A stretch of DNA of 64,000 nucleotides from Citrobacter sp. FP75 (GTDB taxonomy: Bacteria > Pseudomonadota > Gammaproteobacteria > Enterobacterales > Enterobacteriaceae), in NCBI RefSeq assembly GCF_018342065.1, contig NZ_JAFDOE010000006.1:124001-188000 (forward strand), given 5' to 3'. Shown here in pieces: positions 16,548 to 24,867 of the stretch. The notes below the pieces were generated by a model, which worked only from the letters and a program-made list of their open reading frames with translations, was not told the DNA's origin and ran no database searches. The translations under genes and the position numbers were made by a program. Numbering within the stretch: position 1 is the first letter of the stretch; every line of letters starts with the position of its first letter.

Positions 16548-18269
16548 ATGGACGATCGATTGCTGGAGGATTACTTACAGGAACTCAGGTGGCTGCGTAC
16601 TGCCAGCGGTGAGTTTGCCCGTCGGCATCCGCGCGTGGCTGCCCGGCTGCGGCTGAGCGAATTCGAATGTCCGGATCCCCACGTTGAAAGGCTGCTGGAA
16701 GGCTTTGCGCTGCAAAGCGCCCGGCTGCATCAACGCCTCGACGACGGCTTTGGCGAGCTGTGTGAGTCACTGCTGGAGCAGCTTTCGCCCCATTTGATGC
16801 GGCCTTTTCCTTCGGTTGCGACGGCCTGTTTTGTCCCCGATCCGCAGGCGGGCGATCTTAGTCAGGGTTACCCTCTCCCGGCCGGAACGCCGCTGTATAC
16901 CCTGACGGAAAGCGGCGAGACAATCTGGTGGCGCACCGCGCTGACGCAAACGCTGTGGCCGCTGGAAATCGAGGATGTTGCATGGTGTGACGCCACGCAG
17001 GCACAGCAACTGAGCGGGCTCGCGCAGGCGCGCGGCGCGCTGCGTATTCAGCTGCGTTGCCTTCCGCCACATCAGTTTTCGGCGCTGGCGGTAAACCAGC
17101 TGCGCATCCATCTCTGCGGCTCACCGCAAATCAACGCCACGCTGTTCGATTTGCTGTATGCCCACGTTATCGGTCCGCGGCGCCCGCAGCCCGTTGGGCT
17201 GTTGAATGCTGAACGGATATTGCCGGGGGAATCTGGCGTGGAGTCCTCTGCGCTGGCGCTAAGCGCCTGGATGCACTGCCCGCAGGCGCTGATGTATTTT
17301 GATCTGCCGCTGGCGCAGGTGAGTGAGGGGGAGACAATGACGTTGTGTATTCCTTTCGACAGGGCGCCACAGGCGGCGCAGCATATTCAGTCTGGCGACA
17401 TTCGTCTGGGCTGCACGCCGGTCATCAACCTGTTCACCCGCACTTCTGAACCGCTGCTTGCTGAGCATACGCGCAGCGAGCATCGGCTGGTGGCGGATCA
17501 TCATGACAAAAATGTGCACATTTATCGCGTACAGGCGCTGTGGATGAGTCGTCGCGAGGAAGCCTGGCGCATTCCACCCTACTATTCGGCGCATGGGCAT
17601 AGCGATGCGCGCTGGTACTGGCACGCGCGACGTCATCACCGCCAGGGCAACGAAATGTGGTTGACCCTGGTGGATAGCCAGTTTGATCCCCTCGAGGCTG
17701 CCGACGAGTACAGCCTGACGGCAAAACTGTGGTGTACCAATGGTGCAATGGCCTCGTTGCTTTCTGCGGGGACGTCGCTGACCTTTGAACAACCCGGCCC
17801 GGTTGCACAGGTACATTTACTGGGAACGCCGACCACACCTTCTGAACCTGTATCGCAGCGGGACGCACGCTGGAAGCTGCTTTCCTCGCTGGCGCTCAAT
17901 CATCTGTCGCTGACCGAAGGCGAAATGGCGCTGGCCTCTCTGAAAGAACTGCTGGCGCTGTACGCCCCTTCTGCCGCATCCCCTGCCGTCTGGCAACAAA
18001 TCAACGGTATCGACGCAATACGTAGCCAGCGGGTGAGCGAACACCGGGGGCGCGATGCCTGGCGCGGCTGGTGCAATGGCATCAGGGTGACGCTGGTCCT
18101 TAACCCCGAGGCGTTTACCGGCAGCAGCCGACTGCTGTTTGCGGGCATTATCGCCCGTTTTCTCGCGCGTAATGCCACCGCCAACTGCTTTGTGCGCACG
18201 GTCTTGCAGGATGAAGGGGAGGAGTTGTCGTTATGGACAGAAACCGAACAGAGCGCGCTGATAGCGTAA
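16548..18269 (+). CDS. tssF: Type VI secretion baseplate protein TssF
   Basis: This 573-residue protein has the strongly conserved TssF N-terminus: LLEDYLQELRWLRTASGEFAR, then HPRVAARLRLS, CPDPHVERLLEGFALQSAR and LLEQLSPHLMRPFPS. The C-terminal domain is gp6-like. TssF forms the baseplate wedge with TssG and TssE. The gene lies 19 bp after tssE behind AGGAG and overlaps tssG, in keeping with the 2:1 TssF-TssG complex known in other bacteria. Confidence 0.95.
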   Translation: MDDRLLEDYLQELRWLRTASGEFARRHPRVAARLRLSEFECPDPHVERLLEGFALQSARLHQRLDDGFGELCESLLEQLSPHLMRPFPSVATACFVPDPQAGDLSQGYPLPAGTPLYTLTESGETIWWRTALTQTLWPLEIEDVAWCDATQAQQLSGLAQARGALRIQLRCLPPHQFSALAVNQLRIHLCGSPQINATLFDLLYAHVIGPRRPQPVGLLNAERILPGESGVESSALALSAWMHCPQALMYFDLPLAQVSEGETMTLCIPFDRAPQAAQHIQSGDIRLGCTPVINLFTRTSEPLLAEHTRSEHRLVADHHDKNVHIYRVQALWMSRREEAWRIPPYYSAHGHSDARWYWHARRHHRQGNEMWLTLVDSQFDPLEAADEYSLTAKLWCTNGAMASLLSAGTSLTFEQPGPVAQVHLLGTPTTPSEPVSQRDARWKLLSSLALNHLSLTEGEMALASLKELLALYAPSAASPAVWQQINGIDAIRSQRVSEHRGRDAWRGWCNGIRVTLVLNPEAFTGSSRLLFAGIIARFLARNATANCFVRTVLQDEGEELSLWTETEQSALIA

Positions 18270-19162
18270 TGGCACAGCTTAAGGGCGAGCCGTGGCGCTT
18301 CTCGCTGGAACAGAGTATCCGCATCTTACACGCGGCGGGTGAAACGCCCGCACTACGCGGCGATCTCGGGATGGCGTTTGGCCCGGCGGAAGTCGGCGCG
18401 TTGAGTGATGATGCTCTTCATGTTCGCAGCCTGGGGCCGGGCGGGGCCGATGGCGTACTGCCCTACGGCTGGCTGGAATGGCTGCAACAGGCGACGCAGG
18501 ATAAAAATGCTGCCCCGCAGGACTTCATCCAGCTGTTCCAGCAGCGGTTTATCCAGCATCACTGCCGGAGTCTGAGCCTGTACCGCCTGGCAACGCCCTA
18601 CGCCCGCCGTGAAAATGCGCCGGGGCTGGGTATCATGCGCGCGCTGTGCGGTTTTGGGCTTGAGGCGACGAATATGCGCGAGACCGACCTGCTGGCGCAA
18701 AGCGCAGGGCTGGCGAATCGCAGGCGCTCGACGGCGGGGTTTGTGGCGCTGGTGGCGGCTGTACTCAGTATCAACGTGGAAATAGAAGAATTTGTCGGGC
18801 GCTGGCAACCGCTGCCCTCACCGAGCCGGACAGGCTGCCGACTGGGACGCAACAGCGTCGCCGGGAGACGAATATGGCATCAGCATGCGGCGCTGCGAGT
18901 GCATCTGGATGCTAAAAACGCTGCGCAGTGGCGCGAATTTTTACCCGGTAGACAGGGTTTTTTCCAGCTCAGCAAGTTAGTGGCAATCTGGTTTGGTGCG
19001 GGGATAACGCTGCTGCTGATGATGCGAGGAACGCTGACGCTGGACCATCGCTTAACCCGCACCGCGCCGCCGCGCCTCGGCCATACCGCACAACTGACGA
19101 GCCGCAAACCCGCGTCGTTTCGCTGCCAATTGCAGCTTGAGGAGAACAATGCATGGATTTAA
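18233..19162 (+). CDS. tssG: Type VI secretion baseplate protein TssG
   Basis: This is 309 residues if started at 18233, where GGGGAGGAG lies 8 bases upstream. An alternative ATG at 18269 (MAQLKGEPWRFSLEQ, 297 residues) overlaps the tssF stop as TAATG, and the family usually begins at this second segment, so the start is undecided. The TssG hallmarks RFSLEQSIRIL, LGPGGADGVLPYGWLEWL and QRFIQHHCRSLSLYRLA are present. The C-terminal third (after residue 190) is divergent and the protein is on the short side, but the frame is open throughout and no frameshift is visible. It overlaps tssH by 10 bp. Confidence 0.88.
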   Translation: MDRNRTERADSVMAQLKGEPWRFSLEQSIRILHAAGETPALRGDLGMAFGPAEVGALSDDALHVRSLGPGGADGVLPYGWLEWLQQATQDKNAAPQDFIQLFQQRFIQHHCRSLSLYRLATPYARRENAPGLGIMRALCGFGLEATNMRETDLLAQSAGLANRRRSTAGFVALVAAVLSINVEIEEFVGRWQPLPSPSRTGCRLGRNSVAGRRIWHQHAALRVHLDAKNAAQWREFLPGRQGFFQLSKLVAIWFGAGITLLLMMRGTLTLDHRLTRTAPPRLGHTAQLTSRKPASFRCQLQLEENNAWI

Positions 19163-21657
19163 AAGCGCTGATACAACGACTCAACCCGGCCTGCCTGCGG
19201 GCGCTGGAACAGGCGGCAGAACGCAGCCGGGCGCAGGGGCACTGGTTTGTGGAACCGGAGCATCTGTTGCTGGCGTTACTGGATGACGAGCATGGCGATC
19301 TGGCGTGTTGCCTGAGTCCAGCGGCGATTTCTGCCGACACGCTGCGTGAAGAGATCCGTCGGGCGCAGGCGCAGTTCAAAACCGGCTGTACGCGGATGCC
19401 GGTGTTTTCGGTGCAATTGGTGGAACTGCTGGAAGGGGCGATTTTGCAGGCAGTGTTCCAGCGTATGACACAGGTGCGTTCTGCGCTGTTGATGCTGACG
19501 TTACTGACCCGCGAGCGGCTACGCGCGCAGCTGGCGCAGGGGATGCCATCGTTGCTGAGACTCTCCGCTGAAACGCTGGAAAGCCAGTGGCGGAACTGGT
19601 GCCGAAATTCTGTCGAAGAGCATCGCGATCCAACGCCTGACGATGCGTCGATGCATGACAGCGGCGTGCTGGATCAATATACCCACGATCTGACCCGCGA
19701 CGCGCGGGACGGAAAGATCGACCCGATCATCGGGCGCGATAGCGAGATCCGCCAGTGTATCGACATCCTGCTGCGCCGCAGGCAGAACAACCCGATTCTG
19801 GTCGGTGCGCCAGGTGTGGGCAAAACCGCCGTGGCCGAAGGGCTGGCGCGACGCATTGCCGAAGGCAGCGTGCCACCGCCGCTGCGCGATGTGGCGCTGC
19901 TGTCACTCGATCTCGGTCTGTTGCAGGCGGGCGCGGGCGTGAAGGGCGAATTTGAACAACGTCTGAAAGGCGTCATCGACGCGGTTAAAAAATCCCCGCA
20001 GCCGATCATTTTGTTTATCGACGAAGCCCACACGCTGATTGGCGCGGGCGGTGCCGAGGGCGGCAGCGACGCCGCCAACCTGCTGAAACCGGCGCTGGCA
20101 CGTGGGGAGCTGCGCACCATCGCCGCCACCACCTGGCAGGAATACAAAAAATATTTCGAGAAGGACCCGGCGCTGGACCGCCGTTTCCAGCGCATCCAGA
20201 TTGAAGAACCGGACGAAAACAGCGCGGTGGTGATGCTGCGCGCGGTGGCCGACAAGCTGGAGGCGCATCACGGCGTGCAAATTCTCGATACCGCGATTCG
20301 TGAAGCGGTGCGCCTGTCCCAGCGTTACATCTCCGGGCGTCAACTGCCGGACAAAGCCATCAGCGTGCTCGACACCGCCTGCGCGCGGGTATCGCTGGCG
20401 CAGCATGACGTGCCGCCCCAGCTTGAGGAAATCCGCCAACAGCAGGCGGCGATCGATGAGGAAAGTGAACGTCTGAATCGTGAACTGCTGGTGGGCGTCG
20501 ATCATCACGACCGGCTGTGCGAACTGGAGGAGCAGGCGAAAAAACTCCAGCTTCAGGCGCGGGAAGTGGAAGGACGCTGGCAGGACGAGCGTCAGCGGGT
20601 CGGTGAACTGCTGGCTACGCGCCAGCGGATGCTGGATCTCAGCGAGCGGCTGGACGATGACGACGAAGAACTCGAGCAGCAACTGGTGGAGTGCGCGGCG
20701 CTGATCGGCAAGCTGGAAACCGCCGCCGCGCAATTGCGCGATGAAGTGCCGCTGGTGCCGGACTGCGTGGATCCCGCCACCGTCGCGGCGGTGATCGGCG
20801 GCTGGACAGGGATCCCGCTCGGGCAGATGTTGACCGACGAAGCCCACGCCCTTCGTACGCTGGTTGAACGGATGAGCGAACGGGTAATGGGACAGCAGGC
20901 AGCGCTGGAGACCATCGCCCAACGCCTGCGCGCCTATCGCAGCGGTCTGACCGACCCGCAAAAGCCGGTCGGCGTGTTCCTGCTGGTGGGACCGACCGGC
21001 GTGGGCAAAACCGAAACCGCGTATGCCCTTGCCGATGCGCTGTACGGCGGCGAACGCAATCTGATCACTATCAACCTTTCTGAATATCAGGAAGCGCACA
21101 CCGTCAGCCAGCTCAAAGGCGCACCGCCGGGCTACGTCGGCTATGGCAGTGGTGGGGCGTTAACCGAAGCTGTGCGCCGCCGCCCCTATTCGGTGGTACT
21201 GCTCGACGAAATCGAAAAAGCGCACCCGGACGTGCTAGAGGCGTTTTATAACGTCTTCGACAAAGGTGTAATGGAAGACGGCACCGGGCTGATCGTTGAT
21301 TTCAAAAATACGGTGATGCTGGCGACCAGCAACGTCGGCGCGGAGTTAATTCTGGATACGCCAGCTTCTGAATTAAACAGCGAGTGGTTTAACGAAGATT
21401 TGCGCGCAGAATTATTAACACATTTCCGTCCAGCGTTTTTAGCAAGGATGACGACGGTGGCGTATCGGGCGCTGGATGAGGACATATTAAAAGGTATTGT
21501 GCTGGCTAAATTGGAAAAACTATCGCAGCGATATTTAGTGGCGACGGGGGAGAGGTTGGTAATGGATGAGAGTTTGGTCGAAAGAGTGATGGAGAAATGT
21601 AAGGGAGTCGGGGCCAGAGATGTTGAGAATCTGGTGGTTGGGGAAGTGATTTATTGA
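19153..21657 (+). CDS. clpV: T6SS sheath-recycling AAA+ ATPase TssH (ClpV)
   Basis: This 834-residue ClpV/TssH has an N-terminal Clp_N domain (about 1-145, VEPEHLLLALLDD), a first AAA module with Walker A GAPGVGKT (218-225) and Walker B FIDEAHTLIG, a coiled middle domain (about 410-520) and a second AAA module with Walker A GPTGVGKT (613-620). It unfolds contracted TssBC sheath for reuse. The C-terminus is odd: it stops at ARDVENLVVGEVIY, inside the small D2 domain, some 40-60 residues before most ClpV proteins end. GC content falls clearly over the last 100 codons. The 3' end therefore looks replaced or truncated. Confidence 0.92.
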   Translation: MDLKALIQRLNPACLRALEQAAERSRAQGHWFVEPEHLLLALLDDEHGDLACCLSPAAISADTLREEIRRAQAQFKTGCTRMPVFSVQLVELLEGAILQAVFQRMTQVRSALLMLTLLTRERLRAQLAQGMPSLLRLSAETLESQWRNWCRNSVEEHRDPTPDDASMHDSGVLDQYTHDLTRDARDGKIDPIIGRDSEIRQCIDILLRRRQNNPILVGAPGVGKTAVAEGLARRIAEGSVPPPLRDVALLSLDLGLLQAGAGVKGEFEQRLKGVIDAVKKSPQPIILFIDEAHTLIGAGGAEGGSDAANLLKPALARGELRTIAATTWQEYKKYFEKDPALDRRFQRIQIEEPDENSAVVMLRAVADKLEAHHGVQILDTAIREAVRLSQRYISGRQLPDKAISVLDTACARVSLAQHDVPPQLEEIRQQQAAIDEESERLNRELLVGVDHHDRLCELEEQAKKLQLQAREVEGRWQDERQRVGELLATRQRMLDLSERLDDDDEELEQQLVECAALIGKLETAAAQLRDEVPLVPDCVDPATVAAVIGGWTGIPLGQMLTDEAHALRTLVERMSERVMGQQAALETIAQRLRAYRSGLTDPQKPVGVFLLVGPTGVGKTETAYALADALYGGERNLITINLSEYQEAHTVSQLKGAPPGYVGYGSGGALTEAVRRRPYSVVLLDEIEKAHPDVLEAFYNVFDKGVMEDGTGLIVDFKNTVMLATSNVGAELILDTPASELNSEWFNEDLRAELLTHFRPAFLARMTTVAYRALDEDILKGIVLAKLEKLSQRYLVATGERLVMDESLVERVMEKCKGVGARDVENLVVGEVIY

Positions 21658-21681
21658 ATTTTAAACTATAGAGGAACAATA

Positions 21682-22173
21682 ATGGTTCGCAATTTAACAT
21701 TAGCTGAGAGAGTTGTTGTTCGTCATGCTTTTGAAAATGCTTGTGAAATATGCAAAAAAGTTATCGAATCACCTGATGGTCAGTTAAGTGTCTGCATTCA
21801 TACATATATGCATGCTCGTCCAACAGCAGCGCGACTACAGATTATTCGTGATGATTTTAGCCGTATTTTGGCAAAGCTTGTCAGTTTTAATCCTGAAAAT
21901 GATGTTAATTTTAGGCGCGATGAAGGCGAAGCTTGTTTTGCTTATGTCGATCCTTCAATAGACACCGTAATATATATTGGAGATCAATTTTTTACTTCTA
22001 AACGGCGAGGTAAAGATACGCCTGCGGGAACATTTATTCATGAAACTTCCCATTATAGTTCCGTTCTTTCAACAGAAGATAATGCTTATGGCGATGATAT
22101 AGAAGGGTTGAGCTTTACTCTTGCTAGAAAAAATGCAGATAGCTATGAATATATAGCAGAAATGTTCTTCTAG
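21682..22173 (+). CDS. Small M35 aspzincin-type metallopeptidase, candidate T6SS effector
   Basis: This 163-residue protein is encoded by AT-rich DNA directly after clpV, behind GAGGAAC. It carries HExxH at 120-124 (FIHETSHYSS) and, six residues on, STEDNAYG (130-137), which fits the GTxDxxYG signature of M35 aspzincins with Asp133 as third zinc ligand. NADSYEYIAE (151-160) matches the segment that follows in Lys-specific endopeptidases of this family. There is no signal peptide or membrane helix, so secretion would need the neighbouring T6SS. The N-terminal 100 residues have several Cys (21, 24, 38). No clear immunity gene is recognised. An effector role is inferred from motif and position. 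Confidence 0.72.
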   Translation: MVRNLTLAERVVVRHAFENACEICKKVIESPDGQLSVCIHTYMHARPTAARLQIIRDDFSRILAKLVSFNPENDVNFRRDEGEACFAYVDPSIDTVIYIGDQFFTSKRRGKDTPAGTFIHETSHYSSVLSTEDNAYGDDIEGLSFTLARKNADSYEYIAEMFF

Positions 22174-22195
22174 ATGTATATAAAAGGACTTCTCC

Positions 22196-22332
22196 ATGCC
22201 CAATACCATCGTCGCAGCAATCACACCGCCCCGTTAATTTGGCAACAGGTCATCCATACACCATGGTTTTTGGGATGTGGTAAAGGAGTCTTTAACAGTG
22301 CTTATAAAGATGCTTTTAATGGTCTACAATAA
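22196..22332 (+). pseudogene. Degenerate fragment resembling the start of a vgrG
   Basis: At 22196 a short frame reads MPNTIVAAITPPR and stops at 22235-22237. Its DNA, with the preceding AAAAGGACTTCTCC, resembles the start of the vgrG at 22903 (MPDTTIIKLTAPA after AAAAAGGAATTTCCC). A second stretch in another frame (IWQQVIHTPWFLGCGKG, ending TAA at 22330-22332) follows at once and looks protein-like. I read the segment as the scar of a deleted cargo cassette. It could also be a chance resemblance. Confidence 0.45.
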
Positions 22333-22356
22333 AACCTCATTAACGAGGAAAACACC

Positions 22357-22605
22357 ATGCCATTTCATATCCTGACCAAAACCGCTGCCAGCATCACCGA
22401 CCTGAAACGTAACCCGATGGGGACGGTTAACGCCGGGGAAGGTGAAGCGGTGGCGATTCTGAACCGCAACGAGCCTGCGTTTTACTGCGTGCCGCCTGCG
22501 GTTTATGCGTATCTGCTGGAGCTGGCAGAAGACGCCGAGCTGAACCGCATCGCCGACGAGCGCGAAGGCGGCAAGCGAATAAAGGTGTCTTTAAATGACC
22601 TATAA
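22357..22605 (+). CDS. Type II antitoxin, Phd/YefM (StbD) family
   Basis: This 82-residue protein has the Phd/YefM-type start: FHILTKTAASITDLKRNPMGTV, then AVAILNRNEPAFYCVPPAVY and a charged C-terminal tail that would wrap the toxin. The family binds its own promoter with an N-terminal DNA-binding domain and neutralises a RelE-type toxin through the tail. GAGGA lies 7 bases before the ATG. It overlaps the toxin gene by 11 bp, typical of such pairs. It is closest in kind to StbD of StbDE modules. Confidence 0.87.
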   Translation: MPFHILTKTAASITDLKRNPMGTVNAGEGEAVAILNRNEPAFYCVPPAVYAYLLELAEDAELNRIADEREGGKRIKVSLNDL

Positions 22606-22876
22606 CCTGGAGTTTTTAGATGTTGCGCTCAAGGAATGGCGCAAGCTTTCCCCTACATTACGTGAACAGTTCAAAAAGAAGCTGGCGGAGCGGCTGGAAA
22701 ATCCCCATGTTCCTGCCGCCCGCCTTTCCGGCAAATTACACCGTTATAAAATTAAGTTACGCAGTGCCGGGTATCGTCTGGTCTATCAGGTCGAGGACGA
22801 GCAGGTTGTCGTTCTTGTGATCGCAGTGGGCAGACGTGATGGTGATGAGGTTTATCATCAGGCTAACCGGCGCTAG
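22595..22876 (+). CDS. Type II toxin, RelE/StbE family
   Basis: This 93-residue RelE-type protein has the family segments LEFLDVALKEWRKLSPTLREQ, KLAERLENP and YKIKLRSAGYRLVYQVEDEQ (nearly invariant in RelE/StbE), with a C-terminal VIAVGRRDGDEVY. RelE toxins cleave mRNA on the ribosome, and the Lys/Arg residues of KIKLRSAGYRLVY are the usual active residues. The gene overlaps its antitoxin by 11 bp and lies 26 bp before vgrG. Its place inside the T6SS cargo zone may stabilise the island. An effector role is not indicated. Confidence 0.87.
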   Translation: MTYNLEFLDVALKEWRKLSPTLREQFKKKLAERLENPHVPAARLSGKLHRYKIKLRSAGYRLVYQVEDEQVVVLVIAVGRRDGDEVYHQANRR

Positions 22877-22902
22877 CGCTATCGTAGAAAAAGGAATTTC
22901 CC

Positions 22903-24867
22903 ATGCCAGATACCACTATCATCAAACTCACCGCCCCAGCGCTAACCGGTCTTACCGCCGCTACTGCGCAAACCGAATCGGCGCTTAACGGCCTGACCAC
23001 CGCCACTATAGCCGCAACCACCTCCGCGCCGTTAACTCTCGATGCCGCGCTGGCAACCCATCTGACCATCACCATTAACAACGCCGACTACGACGGCCTT
23101 ATTGCCGAGGCGCACCAGCTTCCGGCGACCAGCAATGCCGATCGCTACCAGTTTGTGCTACGCCCCTGGCTGTGGTGGCTCACGCTTGCCAGCAACAATC
23201 GCGTTTTTCAGAACCTCAGTGTGCAGGAGATCGTCGAGAAGGTGTTTAAGGACGCTGGGTTCAATGACTATAAATTCCAGCTGAGAACCAAACCGGCGAA
23301 GCGCGAATACTGTCTGCAATACAACGAAAGTGACTTCAATTTTATCTCGCGGCTGCTGGAGCAGGAGGGGATCTTCTGGTTCTTTACCCATAAGGAAGGC
23401 AAGCACACGCTGGTGCTGGCGGATGATAACAGCGCCTTCCCGCCGATAACGGGTGAGAAAAAGGTGAAGTATCAGGCGGCACAGAGCGGCGAGCGGGAAA
23501 CCGGGGCGATCCGCTCGGCGGAGCTGCGTTTGCAGGCGACTTCGCAGGGTTTCCAGAGTAGCGACTATAACTACGAGCAGCCAAAAGCCGCTTTGTTCGC
23601 GCAGGCGGGTGAGAAGAAGGGCGGCATGCACTATCCGCATCCCGGCGGATTCAGTGAGAAAGCGCAGGGCGACGCGCTGGCGGCGTGGAAGGTTAACGCC
23701 ATGAAGGCACAGGCGAAGCAGCTGGTCGGTGAAAGCGACTGTTCGGCGCTGGCCGCCGGGCACTGGTATACGCTCACCGATCACGACGACAAAGCATTAA
23801 ACATCGACTGGCTAATCACCGCCGTCAGCCACGAGCACGACGGCGAGCGTTATCGCAACCGCTTTACTGCCATCCCGAAAGCCACGCCGTATCGCCCGCA
23901 GAGCAGCACCCCGAAACCGTTTATGCATACCCAAACGGCGCTGGTAGTCGGTAAAAGCGGTGAGGAGATCTGGACCGATAAGCTCGGGCGGGTGAAGGTG
24001 CAGTTCCCATGGGACAGAGAAGGCAAACGCGACGAAACCAGCTCCTGCTGGCTGCGGGTCGCCACCACCTGGAGCGGCAACGGCTTTGGCGCGCAGTTTA
24101 TCCCGCGCATTGGCCAGGAAGTGGTGGTGAGCTTTATCGACGGCGATCCGGACAAGCCGCTCATTACCGGCTGCGTGTACAACGGCGCGAATGCGTTGCC
24201 GTACGCACTTCCGGCGAATCAGACCCAGTCGGGCATTAAAACGAAAAGCGAAAAAGGCTTTAACGAACTGCGCTTCGACGACAAAAAAGATGCCGAACTG
24301 CTGGCGATGCAGGCGCAGAAAGACTTTCAGCTCACCGTGCTTAACGACAGCAAAACCACCGTTAGCCACGATGAGATCCACAGCGTTAAAAACGATCGCA
24401 CCCGCAGCGTTGAAGAGGGCAATGAAACCGTCACTCTGAAAAAGGGCAATCGCACGGTGAAAATTGAAAAAGGCAGCGACACGCTGGAGGTGAAAGATAA
24501 ACGCAGCGTGACGGTGAAAGGTGACCAGGAACATGCGGTTGAGGGCAACGAGACGCATAAGGTGAAGGGTAATTATACGCTGAACGTCGATGGCAATCTG
24601 ACCATCAAAGTCAGCGGCACGCTGACGCTGGAGAGCGGCAAAACCCTGAGCGTGAAGAGCGGGGCGGACCTGAACGCCAGCGCGTCGACCAGTCTGAAGT
24701 TAGATGCGACCAGTATCGCCAGCGAGGCCAAAACTTCCCTTAGTCAGAAGGCGACGACCATCAGCCAGGAAGCAAAAGCCACGCTCACCAGCAAAGCCAG
24801 CGCCACTCAGACCGTGGACGGCGGCGGGATGCTGACTATCAAAGGCGGACTGGTGAAGATTAACTGA
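22903..24867 (+). CDS. vgrG: VgrG spike protein (TssI)
   Basis: This 654-residue VgrG has a gp27-like base (about 40-330, with YNESDFNFISRLLEQEGIFWFF), an OB-fold gp5-like domain with KLGRVKVQFPWDREG and the WSGNGFGAQFIPRIGQEVVVSF segment, and a C-terminal beta-helix needle of repeated short strands (about 485-600, with TVKIEKGSDTLEVKD). No toxin domain follows. The N-terminus is compact: the first 60 residues are Thr/Ala-rich and the usual opening strand with the receptor-like start is not evident. AAAGGAA precedes the ATG. It overlaps the next gene at TGATG. Confidence 0.93.
   Translation: MPDTTIIKLTAPALTGLTAATAQTESALNGLTTATIAATTSAPLTLDAALATHLTITINNADYDGLIAEAHQLPATSNADRYQFVLRPWLWWLTLASNNRVFQNLSVQEIVEKVFKDAGFNDYKFQLRTKPAKREYCLQYNESDFNFISRLLEQEGIFWFFTHKEGKHTLVLADDNSAFPPITGEKKVKYQAAQSGERETGAIRSAELRLQATSQGFQSSDYNYEQPKAALFAQAGEKKGGMHYPHPGGFSEKAQGDALAAWKVNAMKAQAKQLVGESDCSALAAGHWYTLTDHDDKALNIDWLITAVSHEHDGERYRNRFTAIPKATPYRPQSSTPKPFMHTQTALVVGKSGEEIWTDKLGRVKVQFPWDREGKRDETSSCWLRVATTWSGNGFGAQFIPRIGQEVVVSFIDGDPDKPLITGCVYNGANALPYALPANQTQSGIKTKSEKGFNELRFDDKKDAELLAMQAQKDFQLTVLNDSKTTVSHDEIHSVKNDRTRSVEEGNETVTLKKGNRTVKIEKGSDTLEVKDKRSVTVKGDQEHAVEGNETHKVKGNYTLNVDGNLTIKVSGTLTLESGKTLSVKSGADLNASASTSLKLDATSIASEAKTSLSQKATTISQEAKATLTSKASATQTVDGGGMLTIKGGLVKIN

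Noticed and set aside
18780-19162. Frameshift in the 3' third of tssG
   Set aside because: The C-terminal third is divergent, which raised suspicion, but segments such as GCRLGRNSVAGRRIWHQH and REFLPGRQGFFQLSKL still fit the family in the same frame, and no neighbouring frame restores a better match.
19903-21099. 398-codon open frame opposite clpV
   Set aside because: It is antisense to the conserved AAA domains of ClpV and has no start signal or domain of its own.
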